A stretch of DNA of 64,000 nucleotides from GCA-003244245 sp963822695 (GTDB taxonomy: Bacteria > Actinomycetota > Actinomycetes > Mycobacteriales > Pseudonocardiaceae): the NCBI GenBank assembly GCA_963822695.1, contig CAWGJH010000008.1:186001-250000 (forward strand), given 5' to 3'. The position numbers and the translations under genes were made by a program. A model generated the notes under the pieces. That model saw nothing but the letters and a program-made list of their open reading frames with translations, searched no databases and was not told the DNA's origin. Shown here one piece after another: positions 44,029 through 52,309 of this stretch (within the stretch, counting starts at the first letter, position 1; each line of letters begins with the position of its first letter).

Positions 44029-44581
44029 ATGCCCGAGCGGGACTTGAAGACCATGGTTCGTGAACACGATGCCCGGTGTCAGATCTACGACGCGATTATG
44101 CGGTGGGCACGCGGCGTTCGACCGCAATGATCCCGAGCTGATTCGCTCGGCGTTTCATCCGGACGGCTGGGACGATCACGGCGCTTTCGCCGGAACCGCC
44201 GCCGACTTCGCCGACTGGGTGGTGCACATGCACCTCACCACCTACCTCGGGACCACCCACTACATGCTCAATCACTACGTCGAGCTGCACGGCTCCACCG
44301 CGAAAGCCGAAACGTGCGCCGCGGTCGCCCTTCGAGTCGAACACCAAGGCAAGCCGTACGAGATCCTCGGTCGGTCTCGCTTCCTCGATAACCTGGAGGA
44401 GCGTGACGGCGTCTGGCGCATCCTCCGGCGTCAACTTGTTCTGGATCACGCCCGGGTCGCCGACGCCACCGACCAGACGGCCGCCCTGTTCGGGTCCGAC
44501 GCTGGCAGTCCGGAGCTGGTGCGGAACATGCTGCCCGGCGCACGCGACACCAGCGATCCGTCGTACGCCCACTTCGCCTGA
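44029..44581 (+). pseudogene. NTF2/SnoaL-like protein with a frameshift near 44119
   Basis: ATG 44029 with AGGAGGGA gives the proper N-terminus (MPERDLKTMVREHDARCQIY, DAIMRWARGV), which stops at about 44130. One base away the SnoaL-like body continues: DRNDPELIRSAFHPDGWDDH, ADWVVHMHLTTYLGTTHYML and RFLDNLEERDGVWRILRRQL. The conserved Asp/His positions of polyketide-cyclase-like or dehydratase-like members are kept. A single-base indel explains the break; sequencing error is possible. Confidence 0.65.
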
Positions 44582-44721
44582 CAGCGGGGAGCACCGCGTA
44601 TCGATCGCCAGACACCTCCCAGTCGGGGTGGTGAAGACAAGACGATGCCGGCGCACCCTGTACTCGCCACCAGGTAGGAAGTCGGTGACCTCCTCACGAC
44701 GCGCCCAAGGGCAGCCAGACC

Positions 44722-44771
44722 GAGGGCCCCGAGCACAAGGCGGGACTGAGTACCTTGCGCTCGGGGCCCTC
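44722..44771. terminator. Strong GC hairpin downstream of the NTF2-like gene
   Basis: Arms GAGGGCCCCGAGCACAAGG and CCTTGCGCTCGGGGCCCTC pair over 19 bases with one mismatch around a 12-base loop. It lies 140 bases after the NTF2-like stop and just before the repeats that bracket the PIMT cassette. Confidence 0.6.
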
Positions 44772-44851
44772 GGCCCGGCAGGGGGCCAACCGAGATACGG
44801 TCGAAACGTCTAATGGTCGGTGTTGAACAGCGCCCGGTTTTCCGGACGGTG

Positions 44852-44993
44852 TATTCGCAGGTCGCCGCCCGCGTTAACGATCTACCGGGTAACACTTGTT
44901 TCCCGGTAGGCTGCCCGAGTGGACACGCCTGCCGCGGGCAGAAGGGCTAGCGACCGGAATGAGACGTTTCGACCGTATCTCGGCCGGCCCTGC
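44852..44993. repeat. Left ~140-base inverted repeat of the PIMT cassette
   Basis: This sequence is the reverse complement of 46397-46537 at roughly 93% identity by eye. It contains its own hairpin CTACCGGG...CCCGGTAG (44883-44910) and the tip motif AGACGTTTCGACCGTATCTC. A partial third copy of the tip lies at 44778-44823. The pair tightly brackets the micropeptide and PIMT genes. Confidence 0.75.
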
Positions 44994-45056
44994 CCAAGAC
45001 CCCCCGCAGGGAATAACCACGAAAGATCAGATTTCGTCTGAAGGGAAATACACGCG

Positions 45057-45212
45057 ATGGGTGCGCACGATCGGGGCAACACGAAAGACGGATACTGGCC
45101 GAAACCGGTACCAAAAGGTGACGTGAGGGATGAGCCGAAAGACGACAGGGGCAGACACAGCAACAGACCTGACCAGCCAGACCAAGGCGACAGGGACCAA
45201 GACAAGAAATGA
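45057..45212 (+). CDS. 51-residue charged micropeptide coupled to a PIMT gene
   Basis: ATG 45057 follows AAGGGAAA by about 10 bases. The peptide begins MGAHDRGNTKDGYWPKPVPK and ends in a stretch rich in D, R, Q and K. Its TGA overlaps the start of the methyltransferase (ATGA 45209-45212). It contains Asp-Gly at residues 11-12 and many other Asp residues. Coupling to a PIMT-family enzyme makes it a candidate peptide substrate (RiPP precursor), but no leader pattern of a known class is recognised. Confidence 0.5.
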   Translation: MGAHDRGNTKDGYWPKPVPKGDVRDEPKDDRGRHSNRPDQPDQGDRDQDKK

Positions 45213-46387
45213 CCGAGATCGCACTGCTGCACCAGCGACTGCTGGACGATCTGGCCGCCAGCGGAACACTGAGCGAGCCCTGGCATGAGACGTTCGCGGC
45301 ACTACCGCGTCACCAATTCATCCCGGACACCATCTGGGACGACTCCCTCGGTGAGTTGGTACCGCTGCGGCGCGCCGATGACCCGGACCGCTGGCTTGAC
45401 GCGGCCTACGCACTCGACGCGGTGATCACCCAAGTGGACGACGGGCACCCCACCGGATCCAGCGACCGTGGCCGCTACATCACCAGTTCCGCCAGCCGAC
45501 CCGACGTGGTGGCCCTCATGCTCGCCGCGCTAGACGCCCAACCCGGGATGCGGGTGCTGGAAATCGGTACCGGGAGCGGCTACAACGCCGCCCTGCTCGC
45601 CCACCGCCTCGGTGCCCAGAACGTGACCAGTGTGGAGATCGACCCCGCTCTCACCAAGCACGCACGGACCGCGCTTGCCGCGACCGGCTACTCGGTTACG
45701 GTGATCACCGGCGACGGAGCGCAAGGCTACCCACCACACGCCCCCTATGACCGGATTATCGCGACCGCCGCAGTGCACGAGGTGCCCTACCCATGGGTGG
45801 CGCAGAGCCGCCCCGGTGGGACGATCCTCACCCCTTGGGCCAGCCACTACCATAACGGCGCTCTCGTCTCCTTGACCGTGCATGCGGACGGCACCGCCCA
45901 GGGCCGCATCGTGGGCAATGTCGCATTCATGGAACTGCGCGAGCAGCGTTTTCGCGCCAGTATCGATGATGAGGAATGCGATGAAACCACCGCCCGTCAC
46001 AGCCACACCAGCGTGGCGCCCTACAGCGTGGCCGGTGACTACGACGCCTCCCTAGCCATTGGCATGAAAGTCCCCCACTGCGCGCCCATCTACGTCGGCG
46101 CTGAGCACTACCCCGACCACTACGCCCGACTCTGGTTCACCGATCCCCTCACCAAGTCCTGGGCCAACCTCCTCCACCAGCCCGACACCTCTACCTACCC
46201 AGTGCACCAGTTCGGGCCACGCAACCTGTGGGACGAGATCGAGACCGCCTACCACGGGTGGCTCGATGCAGGGCGCCCCGGCCCGGAACGATGGCAAATC
46301 ACGATCACCCCCGACGCTCAGCAAGTCACCCTGACCGAGACCAGCACCCCAACCGGGAGACCAGGACAAACCGTGGTTGCGACATAA
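45209..46387 (+). CDS. PIMT-family O-methyltransferase in an inverted-repeat cassette
   Basis: 392 residues. PIMT pattern: LPRHQFIPDTIW, AVITQVDDGHPTG, TSSASRPDVVALMLAALDA, SAM loop VLEIGTGSGYNAALLAHRLG and YDRIIATAAVHEVPYPWVAQ. A 180-residue C-terminal extension (ending QFGPRNLWDEIETAYHGWLD) is shared with the homologues at 16581 and 61156. It should methylate an Asp or isoAsp carboxylate of a protein or peptide. It is coupled to the 51-residue peptide and its stop is 10 bases before the right inverted repeat. Confidence 0.75.
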   Translation: MTEIALLHQRLLDDLAASGTLSEPWHETFAALPRHQFIPDTIWDDSLGELVPLRRADDPDRWLDAAYALDAVITQVDDGHPTGSSDRGRYITSSASRPDVVALMLAALDAQPGMRVLEIGTGSGYNAALLAHRLGAQNVTSVEIDPALTKHARTALAATGYSVTVITGDGAQGYPPHAPYDRIIATAAVHEVPYPWVAQSRPGGTILTPWASHYHNGALVSLTVHADGTAQGRIVGNVAFMELREQRFRASIDDEECDETTARHSHTSVAPYSVAGDYDASLAIGMKVPHCAPIYVGAEHYPDHYARLWFTDPLTKSWANLLHQPDTSTYPVHQFGPRNLWDEIETAYHGWLDAGRPGPERWQITITPDAQQVTLTETSTPTGRPGQTVVAT

Positions 46388-46396
46388 GGTCGCAGT

Positions 46397-46537
46397 GCAG
46401 GGCCGGCCAAGATACGGTCGAAACGTCTCATTCCGGTCGCTGGCCTTCTGCCTGCGGCGGACGTGTCCACCCGGGCAGCCTACCGGGAAACAAGTGTCAC
46501 CCGGTAGATCATTAACGCGGGCGGCGACCTGCGAATA
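46397..46537. repeat. Right ~140-base inverted repeat of the PIMT cassette
   Basis: Reverse complement of 44852-44993 with about ten differences. Its outer end abuts the left terminal repeat of the ISKra4-type transposon (46539), so that transposon inserted exactly at or next to the cassette edge. Confidence 0.75.
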
Positions 46538-46576
46538 GGGAGACCGGGAAAAACCGGGGGAGGCGGTCCGGGTTGA

Positions 46577-47536
46577 TCAGCTTCGGGGGTGTGGTGGGTC
46601 GAGGCGTTCGGTGGCTTTGGTGATGGCGGCGAGGCCGGGTTTGGTGTAGTGGGCTGTGGTGCGGATGGAGCGGTGGTGGGTTTTGGTCATGATCACCGAT
46701 GAGTCCTCGCCGGACTCGCCGAGGTGGGTGGCGGCGCTGTGCCGGAGTTGGTGCAGGTGCAGGCCGGTGTAGTGCTTGATCAGGGTGCGGGCGCGGTCGT
46801 ATCCCAGCCGTATTCGCCCCGTTTCTGGGCAAATGTCCCGTCTGGCGGTCGCGGAGCGGCGGTCGGAGCCGGGTCGGCGTTCGGAGCAGAACAGAGGTCC
46901 GCTGTGGCGGCCACGCAGGTAGCGGGGCAGCAGCAGGGCGGTGCCGCGGCCCCAGACGATCCACGCGGTGTCCCCGCCCTTGACCGTCACTCGGGCCCGG
47001 CGATTGTCGAAGTCGCAGTCCTCGACGTCCAGTGCCAGGACCGCGTTGGCCCGTGAGGCTGTTTCATACAGCATGCGCCAGAGCAGTCGTTCCCGCGGTG
47101 GGATGTCGCGGTGGGTGCAGATCCGGTCGATCACCGCTCGGTCCACGGCCTGGGTCTGGTCCTCGGGCTCGCGCCGACGTTCGCAGGTGCCTGGCACCGA
47201 GGGTGCGGACCAGCGGGCCTTCGTGTCGCACCAGGCTAGCCAGGAACCCACGGCGGCCCGGTTACGGTTGAAGGTTGTCGGTTTCGCGTGGCCCCAGAGC
47301 GTGGTGAGGGCGGCGCCGATCTCGTCGTCGTCGACATCGACCAGGGCCCGGTAGGCGCCGATCAGGTCGGCGACCCGTCGCAGGACGTTGTCGTAGGCGC
47401 GGTGGGTGTTCGGTGATTCGGTGCGGCGCGGGGCGCTCAGGAAGGCCTCGATGGCGTCGAGTACGAGCACCGGCTCCCGCTGTCGGCCCTCGGTGTGTGA
47501 TCGCGGCGCGGTGACCCTCGCGTGGTCGGCCACCAT
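46577..47536 (-). CDS. Tyrosine recombinase inside the ISKra4-type transposon
   Basis: 319 residues from ATG 47536 after GGGAGGTCGGG; the frame is open to 47716 but that crosses the putative recombination site. N-terminal SAM-like core-binding domain (VLDAIEAFLSAPRRTESPNT, HRAYDNVLRRVADLIGAY). Catalytic residues are in order: Arg in YETASRANAVLALDVED, Lys in RVTVKGGD, HQLRHSAATHLGE (HxxR), His in THHRSIRTTAHY and Tyr in the same motif. It is complete and probably resolves cointegrates, like TnpI of some Tn3 elements. Confidence 0.85.
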   Translation of the reverse strand: MVADHARVTAPRSHTEGRQREPVLVLDAIEAFLSAPRRTESPNTHRAYDNVLRRVADLIGAYRALVDVDDDEIGAALTTLWGHAKPTTFNRNRAAVGSWLAWCDTKARWSAPSVPGTCERRREPEDQTQAVDRAVIDRICTHRDIPPRERLLWRMLYETASRANAVLALDVEDCDFDNRRARVTVKGGDTAWIVWGRGTALLLPRYLRGRHSGPLFCSERRPGSDRRSATARRDICPETGRIRLGYDRARTLIKHYTGLHLHQLRHSAATHLGESGEDSSVIMTKTHHRSIRTTAHYTKPGLAAITKATERLDPPHPRS

Positions 47537-47559
47537 CCCGACCTCCCGTCCGCGCCGAT

Positions 47560-47666
47560 GCACCGGATAACGTGCGCTCCTCGTGCTGGCCAGTGCGAGA
47601 CATTCGTGCAGCTCAGGGTACATCAGAGTTGATCGATACGCGGGATAATGGCCCGTTATCCGGTGC
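47560..47666. promoter_or_regulatory. Putative resolution site (core plus accessory arm)
   Basis: Between the divergent recombinase and pRiA4b ORF3 genes lies CGGGATAA-TGGCCCG-TTATCCGG (47641-47663), an inverted pair around a 7-base spacer as expected for a tyrosine-recombinase core site. GCACCGGATAACG at 47560-47572 is an exact inverted copy of CGTTATCCGGTGC at 47654-47666 and could be an accessory binding site. The recombinase gene starts 24 bases away. Confidence 0.55.
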
Positions 47667-47681
47667 TGGGAGGATGCCGCG

Positions 47682-48344
47682 ATGTCCTCCACACCCGACC
47701 TCCCCGCGAGCACCACCAGCTGCTACCAGTTGCGCGTCGTGCTGCACGGCATCAGCCCGCTGATCTGGCGGAGGTTACTCGTGCCCGCCACGGCCACGAT
47801 CGCCGAGCTGCATGTCATCCTGCAGACCGTGTTCGGCTGGGGCGATGAGCATCTGCACCGGCTCATCATCCACGGCACCGAGTACGGCATCTCCTACCTC
47901 GGTGGACCCGGTTTCCGCGATGATGCCCGCAAGCTCCGCCTCGATGAGCTGCGGCTACGAGCCGGTGAGCGCTTCATCTACGAGTACAACTTCATCGCCG
48001 GCTGGCGCGTTGACCTGCGCGTCGAACAGATCCAACCCAGCGAGCCCGCCCGGGGCTACCCGCGCTGTGTCGGCGGGCGCCGGGCCGGCCCACCCGAGGA
48101 GTGGGACGGGCCGTGGGCGTTCCTGGAACAGACCCAGCCGCATCTGGTGTTCGACGCGATCATCCGAGCCGCCCAGATCGTGGGCGCGCTTGTGGACGGG
48201 GAGCACACCGAGGTGACCCGGATCAGCGAGTATCGCGCCGAGCTCGCCTCCTTGCTGCCGCTGTTGGGCCTGGAGCGTTTCGACCGCCGGGCGCTCAACC
48301 ACGTCCTGGCGGCGCTGCCCGCGACCCAGGCGGGGGTGGCATGA
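47682..48344 (+). CDS. Plasmid pRiA4b ORF3-family protein
   Basis: 220 residues from ATG 47682 after GGGAGG. It has the family pattern YQLRVVLHGISPLIWRRLLV, ELHVILQTVFGWGDEHLHRL and RFIYEYNFIAGWRVDLRVE, with YPRCVGGRRAGPPEEWDG. Such proteins are frequent passengers next to ISKra4 and IS1096-type transposases (where the gene is called tnpR), but their activity is not established. Its stop overlaps the transposase start by ATGA. Confidence 0.8.
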   Translation: MSSTPDLPASTTSCYQLRVVLHGISPLIWRRLLVPATATIAELHVILQTVFGWGDEHLHRLIIHGTEYGISYLGGPGFRDDARKLRLDELRLRAGERFIYEYNFIAGWRVDLRVEQIQPSEPARGYPRCVGGRRAGPPEEWDGPWAFLEQTQPHLVFDAIIRAAQIVGALVDGEHTEVTRISEYRAELASLLPLLGLERFDRRALNHVLAALPATQAGVA

Positions 48345-49772
48345 AACTCACCGTGCACGTCACGCTGTCCGATGATGATGACGCCGAGACGGTGGTGCGC
48401 GAGGTGTTTGCCCTCACGCGCGAGGCGTTGACCCCGGACACGCTGGGGTTGGGTCTGGCCGAGGGCAAAGACCTGCTCGCCGCGGTGCAGGACACGCTGG
48501 TCACCGCCCAGGTCAGCGCCACGGTCGCGGCCCAGGACACCTGCCCGGACTGCGCAAGGCCCTACCGGCACAAGGACAAGCACACCATCGTGGTGCGCAG
48601 CCTGTTCGGCACGCTGCGCCTGAACAGCCCACGGTGGTGGCACTGCCCCTGCCAGGTGCACCCGGCCCGTACGTTCAGTCCGCTGGCGGCGCTGCTGCCC
48701 GAACGCACCACCCCGGAGCTGTCCTATCTGCAGGCACGCTTCGCCGGGCTGGTCTCCTACGGTGCCTCCGCCGCCCTGCTCAGTGAGCTCCTGCCCCTGG
48801 GTCGGCCCCTGCACGCGACCGCCCTGCGGTGTGAAGTCCACGCCACCGCGCAGCGTCTGGAGGACGAGCTCGGTGACGAGCACTCCAGCTTCATCGACAC
48901 CTGCCAAAGGGACCGAGAGGAGCTGCCCCGCCCAGAGCTGCCGCTGGTCGTGGGCCTGGACGGCGGCTACGTCCACTTCACCACCCAGCGATCGCGGCGG
49001 GACGGGTGGTTCGAGGTGATCGCCGGCAAGGCCGTCCCGGCTGACGGGCGGGCTACCTGTTTCGGGTACGTGCAGACCTACGACACGAAACCCAAACGCC
49101 GACTGTTCGAAGTGCTCAAATCCCACGGCATGACGGCCAACCAGCAGGTCACGTTCCTCACCGACGGCGGTGAAGAACCGTGACCTGCCCCTATACCTCA
49201 ATCCCGACTCCGAGCACCTACTCGACTGGTTCCATATCACGATGAGGATCACCGTGATGACCACCATGACCAAATCCCTGCAACCCCCACCACCGGATCC
49301 GGACCTGGAACTCTCCGTCGAGACCGCCACCAAGCTGATCACCGAGATCGGCACGGGCCTGGAACGGCTGAAGTGGTTCCTCTGGCACGGCAACGTCTTC
49401 CACGCCCTCCAGACCGTCGCCGACATCACCACCGACCTGGAGATACTCAACCCCGACGGCGAACCAACCAAAATGCTCAAGGCGGTGCGCGAGTTCGACA
49501 GCTACCTACGCGCCAACGCCGGGCGCATCCCCCACTACGGCGAACGCCGCCGCGCTGGCGAGGCCATCTCCACCGCGTTCGTCGAATCCACCGTCAACCA
49601 GGTGATCAGCAAACGCATGGTCAAAAAGCAACAGATGCGCTGGACACCCCGCGGAGCCCACCTCCTGCTCCAAATCCGCACCCGCGTCCTCAACGACACC
49701 CTCACCAACGACTACCGACGCTGGTACCCCGGCTTCACCCACACCACCGATCACCAAACGCTGGCCGCATAG
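48341..49772 (+). pseudogene. ISKra4-family transposase, frame disrupted near 49180
   Basis: The first part (280 residues from ATG 48341) has the zinc-finger DTCPDCARPYRHKDKH, the RWWHCPCQVHPARTFSPLAA region, the first Asp in VVGLDGGYVHFTTQ and the second Asp in VTFLTDGGEE, then stops. The rest continues one frame over (RDLPLYLNPDSEHLLDWFHI, TAFVESTVNQVISKRM with the catalytic Glu). The D-D-E triad is thus split across the break. A programmed shift is possible but I see no slippery site, so decay is more likely. Confidence 0.75.
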
Positions 49773-49797
49773 CCTCCCCCGGTTTTTCCCGGTCTCC

Positions 49798-50540
49798 TTG
49801 AACGACGGCACCACGGCGACCATCATCCAGCCCCCTCCCCACCGAGATCAACCCACCGATCATCCCAGTCACTGGACGGCCTCACCAAGTTGACAACGCC
49901 CTCCCCACCCCGGATCAACCGCTCAAGCATCCCAGCAACCCGACGGCCACACCAAGTTGACGGTGCCTGCGCAACGCCGTCCTCTCCTGACCGGAAACTT
50001 GATCTTCGACAGCCAACAACCTTCTCCGCGGACGGTGTTGCTCCCTAAATGATCAAGATTACGTTGCCCGCGGGAACGGCAGAAGAGTCCAACTGTCACA
50101 TTTATCAACGCGAAAGAGTTAATTTTAACTCTCTGCATCTTGCTGGCACCCGCATAGGGTTATTTTTGAGCCACGATGGGATGATAGCGAGTCGAGATGG
50201 TTTCGAGTTACTCGGGGAGGTTCTAACCTTTACCCAGGGAGATTCTAAACTATTAACCCGGGGGGAGGTTTCTAGTATTAACTATTAACCAACAAGGGCG
50301 GGCATCTAATCCACCTTCGTGGGGTTTTGTTGCCGACGGGTTTGCTGGCCCGAGAATATAGGGGTATTGTTGACCGGTCAGCTCTTTTTTCTGCAACCCT
50401 ACCGTGAGCTTGAGCTATGCTGTTTTGACGTCAATGTTCTGGCCCCCCCTTTGCGTCAGCTGCGATGCTAACTGGTTCGTCACCATTCATTTATACCATC
50501 ACTCCCCCACTTTGAACGTTTGACGAATGGAGGCTTTAGA
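49798..50540. other. Intergenic, AT-rich island with imperfect repeats
   Basis: 49827-49965 is an imperfect tandem duplication of about 70 bases (both halves end CACCAAGTTGAC). From about 50040 the DNA becomes much richer in A and T than the surroundings and contains short repeats of GGGAGGTTCTAA type (50217-50275). An ORF at 50049-50288 (79 residues) lacks a ribosome site and is not supported. Nothing else is recognised; it may be a foreign insertion that supplies the promoter for the gene at 50541. Confidence 0.45.
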
Positions 50541-50789
50541 ATGTCTGATCCCGGTGAGCAGCAAGGTATCTACTTCTACGGTGAACCTGATTTCGGGCCC
50601 CCAGAACAGTTTTACCCGGTAGAATCAGTGGGTTCATGTGAAACCCTTCCGTTCCCGGCCCTGTCGTATAAAAACATTAGCGAACTAGCGGTAACGGGAT
50701 ATGAAGCACCTGACTGCGACGGGTCCGACCGCCCACTTAATGACTCTGGGAATCTTGAACCCCCTGTTCTGTCTTTTGGGTCTTCCTAA
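50541..50789 (+). CDS. Orphan 82-residue acidic protein
   Basis: ATG 50541 follows GGAGG with ideal spacing. The protein is acidic and rich in P, G, S, F and Y (GIYFYGEPDFGPPEQFYPVE, LSYKNISELAVTGYEAPDCD). It has two Cys and no membrane segment or known motif. GC content is clearly lower than in the neighbours, which indicates recent transfer. It could be a phage-like, toxin-type or peptide-precursor gene, but none is favoured. No partner gene is adjacent. Confidence 0.5.
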   Translation: MSDPGEQQGIYFYGEPDFGPPEQFYPVESVGSCETLPFPALSYKNISELAVTGYEAPDCDGSDRPLNDSGNLEPPVLSFGSS

Positions 50790-51122
50790 ATATGATCACT
50801 TAACTCGAGACGGCCCTGGGGGAACAACGGAACCGGGAGTCCCGAGGTAGCAACCGTGTGTCGGGGTACTGGTAAGAACGGCGCCATGAACCGCAAACGC
50901 GGCTGTTGCTGCTGGTCAAAGCCCTGATTTTTTGCGGCTCTGGTCACCGTCTGGAGTACCAACGCGCTGCACCTGCAGGCGCTGAACAGGCGATATACCG
51001 CCGATTGCAGCCGGTGACAGCTTCCTTAACGACACCCCCACGCGCACATCTTCCTCGCACTTAACCTCTCAAGGCGGCGCCTAACAAATCAGCTGTCAAC
51101 CTCGAAAGTCAAGGAAGACACG

Positions 51123-51280
51123 CGAGAGCGGAACAAACCGTGGGAGGCAGTGCTGAGCTGGGGAGTCAGTGTCGGCGGCCGAGGTCCAAAGCGGCGATGC
51201 TGATCCGCATCCGGGTGCTCAACGAGCAACTCACCAGCACTGGATCCACAGACCAACCGCGCTCGTAGCTTGCCTCGCCG
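51123..51280. repeat. Degenerate copy of the 43.6-kb repeat interior
   Basis: Matches 43593-43745 over about 150 bases with scattered differences (shared AACCGTGGGAGGCAG, ATCCGGGTGCTCAACGAGCA, CAACCGCGCTCGTAGCTT). On the minus strand it holds a broken version of the same gene 3' end. The flanking 42-base palindrome arms are not present here. The 50800-51120 stretch before it holds no gene I can support. Confidence 0.6.
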
Positions 51281-51405
51281 GGTAGGCGGGACGCATTGCG
51301 GCTGTGCGACATCCCGTGAGTTCCGCCTCGTCAGCGTCTCTCGCAGCCCACCGCGTTGTCCCTGATCACCCCAGCAACCTTGGTAGTGGGCCGGCCTAGT
51401 GAGGG

Positions 51406-51687
51406 ATGACGGAACTTCAGGATTTCCGAGGAATCCTCGTGATCCTGTCGCGGGAAGGCCGCCTCCAGTTCTTCGAGCACTGGATCACACAGGACTGGGA
51501 CACCGAAGCGTTGATCGACAACGCCGACATCATCGACGGGCTTCGGTTCGCCCCGCTGATGGAAGTGCTGCGCTACAAGGACGAACTGAATCGGCCCAAG
51601 GACGCCGCCGACATTGAGGTGTTGCGCCACCATCTGGGCCTACCCGCCGACGCCCTTGCTACCACCGCAGTGGCCAGTGTCCGCTAA
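51406..51687 (+). CDS. Small hypothetical protein, nucleotidyltransferase-tail-like
   Basis: 93 residues from ATG 51406 with GAGGG very close upstream. It reads FRGILVILSREGRLQFFEHW, ALIDNADIIDGLRFAPLMEV and LRYKDELNRPKDAADIEVLR. The last motif resembles the C-terminal end of nucleotidyltransferase-fold proteins, so this may be the tail of a larger lost gene rather than a whole protein. Confidence 0.4.
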   Translation: MTELQDFRGILVILSREGRLQFFEHWITQDWDTEALIDNADIIDGLRFAPLMEVLRYKDELNRPKDAADIEVLRHHLGLPADALATTAVASVR

Positions 51688-51884
51688 TACGGGTCATGCC
51701 GGCGGCAGGCAGCGTCGCGTGAACAGGTGGTCGAGCACCGCGCGAATTGGAGAGCGAAACATTTTACGGAGATCATGTGCGGGATAACAGGCACCTATCC
51801 CTCGTGCGTCACAACACCGACTCGACACCCAGCAACACCCCTTGACGATGCCCCACTGACCAGGGAGAACGCCGTTGTTTGCGG

Positions 51885-52121
51885 CTAGTAACAGCTACCT
51901 TCACGACCCCCCGAGTTCTCGGCCCGATTGTTCAGATACTTGGATGGGCGGTGTTCCACACCGCGCATCAGTCGTCGGTGGGCCACCCCGTAGCTAGCCA
52001 GCTTGTCGGTGACCAGCACCCGCGGCACGGACCGCAACCCCCTCAGCAGCTTGCGAAAGAACCTGGTAGCGGCCGTGGCGTCACGCCGGGAGGTGACCAG
52101 CTCTCTCATCCAGGCAGCCAA
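51885..52121 (-). pseudogene. IS6-family transposase fragment
   Basis: About 75 residues, truncated at both ends: TRFFRKLLRGLRSVPRVLVT, DKLASYGVAHRRLMRGVEHR and LNNRAENS. These are the central DDE-domain positions of IS6-family transposases, including the second Asp (VTDKL) and the final Glu (RAEN). A CAGCTACCTTCACGAC motif at one edge may be a remnant of the IS end. Confidence 0.65.
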
Positions 52122-52242
52122 AGCCCGCGCCCGGGACTACCGCGGCAAGACCAAGATGATCACCATCATCTACCTCACCGCGGCTAAACTCCAACTACTC
52201 ACTCTCACCAACCCAGCACCCGCCTACATGTTCTCACGCTGA
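52095..52242 (+). pseudogene. C-terminal fragment of another transposase
   Basis: The plus-strand frame reads SSLIQAAKARARDYRGKTKM, then ITIIYLTAAKLQLLTLTNPA and a stop at 52240-52242. This resembles the C-terminus of ISL3-like transposases but is too short to name securely. It overlaps the edge of the IS6 fragment, so the two were joined by rearrangement. Confidence 0.4.
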
Positions 52243-52309
52243 GTAACCCACTGAAAACAGCGACGAGTCTCGTGTGCTTGGTCTTTGTCGTCTTGCTTCT
52301 CGTGTTTGT

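Larger units (their letters stand above)
46539..49797. mobile_element. ISKra4-family transposon carrying a tyrosine recombinase
   Basis: Perfect 25-base terminal inverted repeats GGAGACCGGGAAAAACCGGGGGAGG lie at 46539-46563 and, inverted, at 49773-49797. Inside are a minus-strand tyrosine recombinase, a divergent region with inverted motifs resembling a resolution site, a pRiA4b ORF3-like gene and an ISKra4-type transposase. No target duplication is obvious (flanks CGAATAGG and TTGAACGA). The transposase frame is broken, so the copy may be immobile. Confidence 0.8.

Noticed and set aside
50049..50288. 79-residue ORF in the AT-rich island
   Set aside because: No ribosome-binding site, composed largely of repeated GGGAGGTTCTAA-type sequence, and no recognisable motif.
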